Source: Paraburkholderia madseniana
GTDB lineage: Bacteria; Pseudomonadota; Gammaproteobacteria; Burkholderiales; Burkholderiaceae
Direction: 5' to 3'
Length of the DNA stretch: 64,000 nucleotides
NCBI RefSeq assembly: GCF_009690905.1
Contig: NZ_VOSW01000034.1
Span: forward strand, 1 to 64,000
Below, in pieces: positions 36,630 through 44,355 of this stretch; the stretch's first letter is position 1, and every line of letters starts with the position of its first letter. The translations under genes and the position numbers were made by a program. The notes under the pieces are model-generated. The model saw only the letters and a program-made list of their open reading frames with translations. It ran no database searches and was not told the origin of the DNA.

Positions 36630-36881
36630 ATGAAAACCGCACTGCGACGCATCCTTTCCGAATCGGCCCGTCTCGACGTCGCGCCGGACACGCTGGCCGA
36701 CGACGCCGATCTGTACGCCGCCGGCCTGTCCTCGCTCGCCACCGTGCATCTGATGCTGGCCATCGAAGATGAATTCGGCATCGAGATTCCGGATCGCATG
36801 CTGACGCGCCGGCTGTTCTCCAGCATCGATTCGATGGCCACCGCGGTCACCGAGCTGCAACAGGCGAAGGCGGCAGCATGA
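36630..36881 (+). CDS. acyl carrier protein-like phosphopantetheine protein
   Basis: An 83-residue carrier protein. The four-helix ACP pattern is clear: DADLYAAGLSSLATVHLMLAIEDEF surrounds the phosphopantetheine site. The usual DSL is replaced by SSL, with Ser35 the expected modified residue. The downstream gene encodes an amino acid:carrier protein ligase, and this variant resembles carriers of that system, which load an amino acid rather than a fatty acid. It overlaps the next gene by 4 bp (ATGA). It is the first gene of a five-gene module. Confidence 0.93.
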   Translation: MKTALRRILSESARLDVAPDTLADDADLYAAGLSSLATVHLMLAIEDEFGIEIPDRMLTRRLFSSIDSMATAVTELQQAKAAA

Positions 36882-38176
36882 ACGCCCCGCTGCTGGACAC
36901 GGCCGCGGTGCCGGCGCCGCTCGCCGACCCCGCTGCGGTACAACCCGCCGGCGCAAGCGTCGTGCTGAGCGCGGTGGAAACCGAACCGGGCTGGCGCGCC
37001 GCGGCGCAGCGCTGCGCCGCCATAGCCGCGCAGTTCGCCGATCCGGTGGACCGCGAAGCGCGCTTTCCCCACGAAGCATTCGACGCGCTCAAGCGCGAAC
37101 GGTTGTTGTCGGCGATGGTGCCGGCCGCGTTCGGCGGCGCGGGGCTCTCGCTCGCGGATGTCGCTGCGATCTGCGAAACGCTTGCGCAAGGCTGCGCTTC
37201 CACTGCGATGGTGTATGCAATGCATCAGATCCAGGTGGCCTGCATCGAGGCGTATGGCAGCGAGTCGGCATGGCACCGGCAGTTGCTCGCACAACTGGTT
37301 GAACATCAATGGCTGCTGGCTTCGGCGACCTCCGAAGAAACCATCGGCGGCAACATGCGCACCAGCGCCTGCTCGGTCGAACTCGACGGCGAGCCCGGCC
37401 AGCAGCGCTTTCGCATCGAAAAACTCGCGCCGACGATCTCGTACGGCGCGCACGCCGACGGCATCCTGGTCACCGCGCGCCGCACCGCCGAGTCGGCCGC
37501 GGCCGACCAGGTGCTGATCGTGGCGTTACGTGAAGAAACGCTGTTGGAAAAACGCGGCGGCTGGGATTCGATGGGCATGCGCGGCACCTGCAGCGAGGGC
37601 TTCCGGCTCGTCGCCACGGGTCTCGCCGAGCAGATCCTGCCGACACCGTTCGCCGATATCGCGGATCAGACCATGCTGCCGGTGTCGCACACGCTGTGGG
37701 CTTCGGTATGGACGGGCGTCGCCAGCGACGCGGTGAATCGCGCGAAAGCCTTCTTTCGCGCGCAGGCCCGCTCGAAACCCGGCTCGATTCCGCCGGCCGG
37801 CCTGCGCCTCGCCGAAGCGGTCGGCCTGCTGCAGATGATGCAGGCGCGCCTGTCGGTCGCGCTCGAAGCCGCGCGCACCGCCCACCACGCGAAACACGGC
37901 GGCTGCCAGGCCGACGCGCCGCTCTCGGCGATGCTCGGCTTCGCTTCCGACATGAACACGCTGAAGACCAGCATCTCGACCACCGCACTGCAAGTCGTGC
38001 AGGAAGTGCTGATGATCTGCGGCATGGCGGGCTACAAGAACGGCACGGAATACAGCGTGGGACGGCATCTGCGCGACCTCTACTCCGCGCCGCTGATGAT
38101 CAATAACGACCGTATCGCGCAGAACACGGCAAGCCTGTTGCTCGCGCAACGTCCTGCCGCCCCGGGGAGAGCCTGA
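36878..38176 (+). CDS. acyl-CoA dehydrogenase-like flavoprotein
   Basis: A 432-residue FAD enzyme of the acyl-CoA dehydrogenase superfamily. The N-terminal helical domain has HEAFDALKRERLLSAMVPAAFGGAGLS, the middle beta domain ATSEETIGGN and the C-terminal helical domain MAGYKNGTEYSVGRHLRDLYSAPLMINNDRIAQN. Clustered with a carrier protein and an amino acid:carrier protein ligase, it may oxidise an aminoacyl thioester on the carrier, as prolyl-carrier dehydrogenases do. That substrate is inference. Start and stop overlap or abut its neighbours. Confidence 0.9.
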   Translation: MNAPLLDTAAVPAPLADPAAVQPAGASVVLSAVETEPGWRAAAQRCAAIAAQFADPVDREARFPHEAFDALKRERLLSAMVPAAFGGAGLSLADVAAICETLAQGCASTAMVYAMHQIQVACIEAYGSESAWHRQLLAQLVEHQWLLASATSEETIGGNMRTSACSVELDGEPGQQRFRIEKLAPTISYGAHADGILVTARRTAESAAADQVLIVALREETLLEKRGGWDSMGMRGTCSEGFRLVATGLAEQILPTPFADIADQTMLPVSHTLWASVWTGVASDAVNRAKAFFRAQARSKPGSIPPAGLRLAEAVGLLQMMQARLSVALEAARTAHHAKHGGCQADAPLSAMLGFASDMNTLKTSISTTALQVVQEVLMICGMAGYKNGTEYSVGRHLRDLYSAPLMINNDRIAQNTASLLLAQRPAAPGRA

Positions 38177-38177
38177 C

Positions 38178-39233
38178 ATGAACACGATGACCGATACCGC
38201 CGCGCTCGCCGCTGCCGCTCCGGAATCTTCGGCGCCGACTTTCCGCGACGAACTGCTGGCCACGGGCCTGCTGATCGATACCGGCGAAAACGGCCTGTAC
38301 GGTCGCAGCCAGGTTTTCGAAGACGTGGTGGACCGTCTGAACGTGGCGATCACGCATCTCGGCGCGGACCAGCAGCCCGAAGTGCTGCGCTTTCCGCCCG
38401 CCATGCGCCGCACCGATTTCGAAGACAGCGAATATCTGAAGAGCTTTCCGAACCTCGCCGGCACGATCCACTCGTTCTGCGGCAACGACATGGGCCACCA
38501 GCGCCTGTTGCGCGCACTCGACGACGCGATGACCGAGCGCGACGATGAACGCAGCGAAGAATGGATGGCGCAGCAAAAACCGACCCGCGTGGTACTTACG
38601 CCGGCCGCCTGCTATCCGATCTATCCGGTGATGGCGCGGCGCGGCCCGCTGCCCGCAGACGGCCGCACCATCGACGTGCTGTCGTATTGCTTCCGCCACG
38701 AACCCTCGCTCGATCCGGGCCGCATGCAGATGTTCCGGCAGCGCGAATACGTGCGCCTCGGCAACGCCGAACAGGTAATGGCATTCCGGCAGATGTGGGT
38801 CGAACGCGGCTCGCTGCTGATTACGCTGCTGCAACTGCCGGTGGAAGTGGATCTCGCCAACGATCCGTTCTTCGGCCGCGGCGGCAAGATCGTCGCCGAT
38901 AGCCAGCGTGCCCAGGCGCTCAAGTTCGAACTGCTGATTCCGGTGGCCGACCCGCGCGGCAAGACCGCGTGCCTCTCGTTCAACTATCACATGGACCACT
39001 TCGGCGCGATCTGGAAGATCGAGTGCGAAGACGGCGCGGTGGCGCACACGGGCTGCGTCGGCTTCGGCATGGAACGCATCACGCTGGCGCTATTCCGTCA
39101 TCATGGGCTCGACGTCAACGCGTGGCCCGACGACGTGCGCGCGCTGCTGTGGGGCGACACCGAGGCACGCGTGGCGCAGGGCATGCAGTCGGCGTCCACG
39201 GTAGCTGAACAGGGTGCCGGAGATAGCGCATGA
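38178..39233 (+). CDS. amino acid--[acyl-carrier-protein] ligase (SerRS-like)
   Basis: A 351-residue homologue of the class II aminoacyl-tRNA synthetase core without the tRNA-binding coiled coil. It activates an amino acid with ATP and loads it onto a carrier protein. Motif 2 is FRHEPSLDPGRMQMFRQRE (residues 172-190) and motif 3 GCVGFGMERITLALF (292-306). Candidate zinc ligands are Cys145 (TPAACYP), Glu190 and Cys293. They have the spacing I recall for Cys131, Glu176 and Cys279 of the characterised Bradyrhizobium enzyme. A ribosome site GGGGAGAG precedes the ATG. The amino acid used is not deducible. Confidence 0.93.
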   Translation: MNTMTDTAALAAAAPESSAPTFRDELLATGLLIDTGENGLYGRSQVFEDVVDRLNVAITHLGADQQPEVLRFPPAMRRTDFEDSEYLKSFPNLAGTIHSFCGNDMGHQRLLRALDDAMTERDDERSEEWMAQQKPTRVVLTPAACYPIYPVMARRGPLPADGRTIDVLSYCFRHEPSLDPGRMQMFRQREYVRLGNAEQVMAFRQMWVERGSLLITLLQLPVEVDLANDPFFGRGGKIVADSQRAQALKFELLIPVADPRGKTACLSFNYHMDHFGAIWKIECEDGAVAHTGCVGFGMERITLALFRHHGLDVNAWPDDVRALLWGDTEARVAQGMQSASTVAEQGAGDSA

Positions 39234-40291
39234 ATCCATCCCTGATCCCCGTGCCGAAGGGCGTGCCGTCCGCCTTTGCGTTGCCCCGCCGGCTCGACCT
39301 GCCGGCTCAGGGCGGCGCGGCCGCGCCTGCCACGCCGTTGCGCCAGCACGCACCGCACGCGCTGCATCAAGGCGAGCGCGTCTGGCAGGAGACCAACTGC
39401 TACGTCGACCTGTGGATCGAACTGCTGCATGGCTTCGGGCTCGATCCGCGCGCGGCGTTCGGCTTTACCGTCACGCAGGACTTCGAAGGCGATCAGTTCA
39501 CCTTCTTCAAATTTCCACTCGAAGACCTCGAGCGGCTGTACGGCACTCAGGTGCAGGAACTGGCGATCTACGACTCGCTCGAAGCCCGCGTGCTCGCGCA
39601 GACCTTGCGCGGCCATACCGTGCTGGTGGAAGTGGACGGCTATTACCTGCCGAATACGCGCGCCACGTCATATCGGCGCGAGCATCCGAAAACCACGGTG
39701 GGGATCGACTTTATCGATCCCCCGGCACACCGTCTCGGCTATTTCCACAACACCGGCTATCACCTGCTCGACGGCGAAGACTACGACGGCGTGTTCCGCA
39801 AGCTGCCGCAATTCGCGCAGCAGCCCGATCTGTTGTTTCCGTATGTTGAATTCGCCAAGCAGGCGCGGCCCGCGCTGGAAGGCACCGCGCTCGCCGAAGC
39901 CTCGGCGGAATTGTTGTGCGCGCATCTGAACCGGCGGCCGCTGACTAACCCCATCTCGCAGTGGCGCGCCGCGTTTCCCGCGCATCTCGATACGCTGCTC
40001 GAACGCGGCGAGGCGTTCTTCCACCCCTACTCGTTCAACCTGATGCGGCAGCTCGGCGCGAACTTCGAATTTCTCTCGAAGTATCTGTTGTGGCTCTCCG
40101 CGCAAGGCTTCGACATGCCGGCGGCGATCCCGGAGGCGGCGCAGCGTATCGCGTCGGAGTCGATGGTGATGCAGTTCAGGCTCGTGCGAGCGATCACGCG
40201 CGGACGCCGCGATTCGTGTGAAGACTGCTTCGACGTGCTCGAAAGCGCCTATGAAAAGACGCTGCCGCCACTCGCCGCGCTTGTGCTGTAA
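39230..40291 (+). CDS. DUF1839 protein, possible aminoacyl-carrier transferase
   Basis: A 353-residue protein of unknown function. The N-terminal part has TNCYVDLWIELLHG with Cys57 and DFEGDQFTFFKFPLEDL. It continues with VEVDGYYLP (134-141) and YRREHPKTTVGIDFID (148-163, His152 and Asp160/163). A Cys...His...Asp order, together with the D-x-YYLP segment before the His, is the pattern of the BtrH-type/C39-like papain fold used to move aminoacyl groups from carrier proteins. This similarity is my reading, not a database result. It overlaps the ligase gene by 4 bp. Confidence 0.75.
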   Translation: MNPSLIPVPKGVPSAFALPRRLDLPAQGGAAAPATPLRQHAPHALHQGERVWQETNCYVDLWIELLHGFGLDPRAAFGFTVTQDFEGDQFTFFKFPLEDLERLYGTQVQELAIYDSLEARVLAQTLRGHTVLVEVDGYYLPNTRATSYRREHPKTTVGIDFIDPPAHRLGYFHNTGYHLLDGEDYDGVFRKLPQFAQQPDLLFPYVEFAKQARPALEGTALAEASAELLCAHLNRRPLTNPISQWRAAFPAHLDTLLERGEAFFHPYSFNLMRQLGANFEFLSKYLLWLSAQGFDMPAAIPEAAQRIASESMVMQFRLVRAITRGRRDSCEDCFDVLESAYEKTLPPLAALVL

Positions 40292-40321
40292 CGAGCTCGT
40301 TTCGAGCTTCAGGAAATCGCC

Positions 40322-42946
40322 GTGGATGTGCTGACGAATGACCGGGTACCGGATGCAGGCGGCTCGCTTCCGGTGACCTTTGCCAAAACGCCGGAGGCGG
40401 CCGAAGTTGATGACGCTGTCGGCGCTATCACGGCGGTTGCCTCACCCCATGACCTCTGGCCGCAGCCACTCGACACAGGCTGGCAGTGCGTCAGCACGCC
40501 GGCCGGCGCATGCGCCTCCCCCGCCGACTTGCCCGCGCAGGGCTGGCTCGCCGCGCAAGTACCCGGTACGGTGGCAAGCGCGCGCCGTGCTGCGGGCCTG
40601 CTGGACGCCGCGAATCCGCCGCCGCTTGCCTTCGACGATCACTGGTACCGGCTCACGCTGACGGGCACAGGCAAACGCCGCCTGCGCCTGCACGGCCTCG
40701 CCACGCTCGCCGAAGTCTGGCTCGACGGCATCAGGCTTATCGAGTCGGATTCGATGTTCGTCGCGCACGATCTCGACATCGAACTGCACGGCAGTGCGAC
40801 ACTCGCGCTGTGCTTTCGCTCGCTGACCCCGGCGCTGGCGGCCAAACGCTCACGTGCCCGCTGGCGGCCACGGCTCGTCACGCCACCCACCTTGCGCAAC
40901 GTGCGCACCACCCTGCTCGGCCATATGCCGGGATGGTGTCCATCGGTGCAGGCAGTTGGCCCATGGCGGCCGATTGAAATGTTGAGCGACGCGCCGCACG
41001 CATTCGACACGATTGATCTGACAAACCGCCTCGAAGACGACGACGGCGTTGTTTCGCTTACGCTACATTTCGTGCATCCGCATGACGTCGACACGTGCAC
41101 CGCAACGTTAAATTGCGGCGGTTGTGTTTCGTCTTTGCAATGGAACGATGCCTATACACTGACCGGAAGCGTGCGTGTGCCGCATGTCGAACGCTGGTGG
41201 CCCCACACGCACGGCGAGCCAACTCTATATCCTCTGACGTTGCAGCTTGATGACGAACACGCGATATCCCAGTCATTGGGATTCATCGGCTTTCGCAGCA
41301 TCGAAGTGGATCGCGGCGCGGACGGTACGGGCTTCGCATTGCGCGTAAATGACACACCGGTGTTCTGCCGTGGCGCCTGCTGGACCAGCGCGGATCTCGT
41401 CACGCTGACCGGCACCGAGGCGCAACTGCGCCACACTTTCGCGCTCGCCCGCGATGCCGGCATGAACATGCTGCGGGTAGGCGGCACGATGGTGTACGAG
41501 TCCGACGCGTTCTACGCACTGGCTGACGAATACGGCCTCCTCGTCTGGCAAGACTTCGCGCTGGCGAATTTCGACTACCCGACCGATGCCGCCTTCGGTG
41601 CTTCCATCGAGCGCGAAGCGACGCAATTTCTGACCCGCACAAGGCGCTTCGCATCGCTCGCGGTGTTGTGCGGCGGCAGCGAAGTCGACCAGCAGGCGGC
41701 CATGTTCGGCCTGCCCGCTTCAATGCGCGCGCAACCACTTTTTACCGAACAGCTACCCGCCATCGCCGCGCGCGAGCGCGCAGACGTACCGTATGTGAGC
41801 AACTCGCCCTCGGGCGGCGCGTGGCCGTTTTCGACTAACGAGGGCATCACGCATTACTACGGAGTCGGCGCCTATCAACGCCCACTCGACGACGTGCGCC
41901 GCGCGCAGGTCCGTTTCGCCGCCGAATGCCTCGCCTTCGCCAACGTGCCGGACGACGCCACCTTGCACGACGCGCTGGGCACGATTCATCTGCACGATCC
42001 GCGCTGGAAAAGAGCCGTGCCGCGCGACCCCGGCGCCGGCTGGGACTTCGACGACGTGCGCGACCACTATCTTCAGACGCTCTACGGCATCGAGCCGGCA
42101 CAGTTGCGGTACGAAGACCCTGAGCGCTACCTGGATCTGTCGCGCGCGGTGGTCGCCGACCTGATGGGCGACGTATTCGCCGAATGGCGGCGCGCCGGCT
42201 CGGCGTGCGGCGGCGCGCTGGTCTGGCAGCTTCAGGATCTGCAGCCGGGCGCAGGCTGGGGCTTGATCGACGCCACAGGACGGCCTAAAAGCGCCCTGCA
42301 CGGCCTCGCGCGGACGCTGCAACCCATCCAGGTGGTCATGATCGACGAAGGCCTCAACGGCCTCGATATCCATCTGCTGAACGAACGTGCCGAGCCGTTG
42401 CACGCTCAACTTGAGCTGGTCTGCCTGCGCGACGGCAGCGTCAAGGTCGCGTCGGCCAGCCGCGCGGTCGAACTGGCGCCGCACAGCGCGCAGCGTATCG
42501 GCGCGGCCGGGCACCTCGGCCAGTTCTTCGATTTCACGCACGCATACCGCTTCGGGCCGCGCGCCCACGACGTCACGATTGCAACACTGCGCGATCCGGC
42601 GAGCGGCAAGATCGTGTCAGAAGCGGTTCATCTGCCAGAGCGGCGCGCCCGCGAACGACACGACCTCGGTCTGACGGTCCGCGCCGAGCGTACCGCCGAC
42701 GGCTGGCAGTTGATTATCGAAGCGAAGCGCTTTGCACGCTTCGTTCATATCATTGACACGCATTACCGCGCCGCGCACGACTGGTTCCATCTGCCGCCGA
42801 ACCGCCCCTGCGCCGTACCGCTCATCCCCGTTGAGAAACTCGTTGCGCACGCATCTAACGCGGCGTTTAAAGCTGATGCAACATGCGGGGTGCCCGCCGG
42901 CGAAGTCCGCGCGATCAATGCGATATCCGCCATCATCTACGGATGA
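40322..42946 (+). CDS. GH2 family beta-mannosidase-like glycosidase
   Basis: An 874-residue GH2-type protein. The sandwich domain has residues like DHWYRLTLTGTGKRRLRLHGLATLAEVWLDG, then the TIM-barrel FCRGACWTSADLVTLTG and GLLVWQDFALANFDYP. The acid/base position reads CGGSEVDQQ, with Glu454 retained in place of the usual NE. The nucleophile lies in RFAAECLAFANVP, Glu535. The start is a GTG at 40322 preceded by AGGAAA. It has no signal peptide, so it is probably cytoplasmic. A GH2-like enzyme in a carrier-protein operon may act as a transglycosidase or on a glycosylated intermediate; that is inference. Confidence 0.82.
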   Translation: MDVLTNDRVPDAGGSLPVTFAKTPEAAEVDDAVGAITAVASPHDLWPQPLDTGWQCVSTPAGACASPADLPAQGWLAAQVPGTVASARRAAGLLDAANPPPLAFDDHWYRLTLTGTGKRRLRLHGLATLAEVWLDGIRLIESDSMFVAHDLDIELHGSATLALCFRSLTPALAAKRSRARWRPRLVTPPTLRNVRTTLLGHMPGWCPSVQAVGPWRPIEMLSDAPHAFDTIDLTNRLEDDDGVVSLTLHFVHPHDVDTCTATLNCGGCVSSLQWNDAYTLTGSVRVPHVERWWPHTHGEPTLYPLTLQLDDEHAISQSLGFIGFRSIEVDRGADGTGFALRVNDTPVFCRGACWTSADLVTLTGTEAQLRHTFALARDAGMNMLRVGGTMVYESDAFYALADEYGLLVWQDFALANFDYPTDAAFGASIEREATQFLTRTRRFASLAVLCGGSEVDQQAAMFGLPASMRAQPLFTEQLPAIAARERADVPYVSNSPSGGAWPFSTNEGITHYYGVGAYQRPLDDVRRAQVRFAAECLAFANVPDDATLHDALGTIHLHDPRWKRAVPRDPGAGWDFDDVRDHYLQTLYGIEPAQLRYEDPERYLDLSRAVVADLMGDVFAEWRRAGSACGGALVWQLQDLQPGAGWGLIDATGRPKSALHGLARTLQPIQVVMIDEGLNGLDIHLLNERAEPLHAQLELVCLRDGSVKVASASRAVELAPHSAQRIGAAGHLGQFFDFTHAYRFGPRAHDVTIATLRDPASGKIVSEAVHLPERRARERHDLGLTVRAERTADGWQLIIEAKRFARFVHIIDTHYRAAHDWFHLPPNRPCAVPLIPVEKLVAHASNAAFKADATCGVPAGEVRAINAISAIIYG

Positions 42947-43575
42947 ATGTCGCCCCTGACCTAGCTATCCCTTCGCAAGGCGCGCAAAACCTCGCGCTGC
43001 GCGAATCCAGCTGTCTGGTCTGCGGAGTCACTGTTGGTTTTTTCGCGACTTTCCGGTCTTCAAAAAAGGCGTTGCGTACGCCACCGTACGCAACGCATGG
43101 AACACATATGAATCAAATCCGGCACAACCCGGACGGCCCCCGATAACGCACACGCAAAGGCTGGTTCATCCGTGAGACAGCCCCCGCAAAGGGACGCTCA
43201 TCAGCCGCTAACCCAATCCGAACAAGGACTTGACTCGAATAAAAATACCCCTCACCGGGGGCGCGCGTTAAGCAGGCGTTGTACAGAATTGAAACAAAAA
43301 GCCACTTTTGGCTTCCCGCGCTGCTCGGGCTTTGTTCGCTGCGCCGCACCAGCACTCGTTTTCCCCAGGGTTGGCACGCTCCTCGCTAAAGAAAGAGCGC
43401 AACACCGCGACGCCGCGACGAGATCTACAAGAACGGCGGTGGCGCACCAGGCCAATACGGGGCCGTTCCTGTTCATCCTCGCTGCTCGCCAGGTAGCACG
43501 TCGTTCATTCAAGGATGCAGGCATCGGATCAAAAACACGAGGTTGCGCTGTGCGCCGCTTCAGCAAGGACCGATC
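42947..43575. other. 629-bp intergenic region between the GH2 and Crp/Fnr genes
   Basis: No convincing protein gene. The frames seen are short, basic and lack a ribosome site. The region contains a strong hairpin at 43069-43096 that works as a terminator on the minus strand, so a small minus-strand RNA is possible. A small AAGCC/GGCTT inverted repeat lies near 43308-43325. Confidence 0.55.
43062..43096 (-). terminator. minus-strand intrinsic terminator without an obvious gene
   Basis: A 12-bp perfect stem GCGTTGCGTACG / CGTACGCAACGC with a 4-base loop (43069-43096). On the minus strand it is followed by one C and then TTTTTT, a classical intrinsic terminator. The plus strand has no U-tract after the stem. 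No minus-strand gene lies to its right for several kilobases. Confidence 0.7.
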
Positions 43576-44310
43576 ATGTTGACACTTCAATCAGATCTGC
43601 ACGGCAACCATTTGCTCGGCGCATTGCCGTCCCACGAATGGCAAGCACTTGCCCCTCATCTCGAACTCGTTCATCTGCGCACCGAGCAACTGCTGTGCGA
43701 CTCAGGTCAACGGATCCATCACGTCTACTTCCCGACCACCGCGATCATCTCGATGCTTTCGACGATGGAAGACGGCAGCTCGGTCGAAATCGCCGCGGTC
43801 GGCCGCGAAGGCATGACCGGCGTGCCGGTGCTCACGGGCGGCGAAACCATGCCGAACCGCGTGCAGGTGCAATGCGCCGGCTTCGCCTACCGGATGAACG
43901 CACAGGCGCTCAAGCAGCAATTCGCACGCTCAGACTTCCTGCGCCGCCTGATGCTGCTTTACATGCACGCCCTGCTCACGCAGGTCGCGCAGACCGCCGC
44001 CTGCAATCGCCACCACGCGTTGAACAAGCAACTGTGCCGCTGGCTGCTGATTGAAGTGGACCGCGTGGCGTCGAACGATCTGACGGTCACCCAGCAACTG
44101 ATCGCCGACATGCTCGGCGTGCGCCGCGAAGGCATCACCGAAGCGGCCGGCAAGTTGCACGACGAAGGCCTGATTCATCACAGCCGCGGCCACATCAAGA
44201 TACTCGATCGCAAGGGTCTCGAAGCGCGCGCCTGCGAATGCTACGGCCTCGTCAAGCGGGAATTCGACCGCCTGCTGCCGCGTCTTCGCCAGGCCGAGAC
44301 CGTCGAATAA
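43576..44310 (+). CDS. Crp/Fnr family transcriptional regulator
   Basis: A 244-residue regulator. The N-terminal cNMP-type beta-roll has LRTEQLLCDSGQRIHHVYFPTTAIISML. The C-terminal winged helix contains VTQQLIADMLGVRREGITEAAGKL, then a wing GLIHHSRGHIKIL. No obvious Fe-S cysteine cluster is present. The start at 43576 follows AAGGA; the ATG-like frame upstream is unlikely. It probably regulates the plus-strand arm of the exopolysaccharide locus that follows it. Confidence 0.93.
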   Translation: MLTLQSDLHGNHLLGALPSHEWQALAPHLELVHLRTEQLLCDSGQRIHHVYFPTTAIISMLSTMEDGSSVEIAAVGREGMTGVPVLTGGETMPNRVQVQCAGFAYRMNAQALKQQFARSDFLRRLMLLYMHALLTQVAQTAACNRHHALNKQLCRWLLIEVDRVASNDLTVTQQLIADMLGVRREGITEAAGKLHDEGLIHHSRGHIKILDRKGLEARACECYGLVKREFDRLLPRLRQAETVE

Positions 44311-44355
44311 GCAGTCAACTCAAGGCTGCATCGTTCGATTACAGGGTAGATCATT

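Noticed and set aside
38178..39233. Reading the ligase as a seryl-tRNA synthetase
   Set aside because: It is too short, lacks the N-terminal tRNA-binding coiled coil, and lies in a carrier-protein operon.
43252..43590. 112-residue minus-strand ORF before the Crp/Fnr gene
   Set aside because: No ribosome site, Arg-rich composition and no similarity to a known protein; the region is more likely regulatory.
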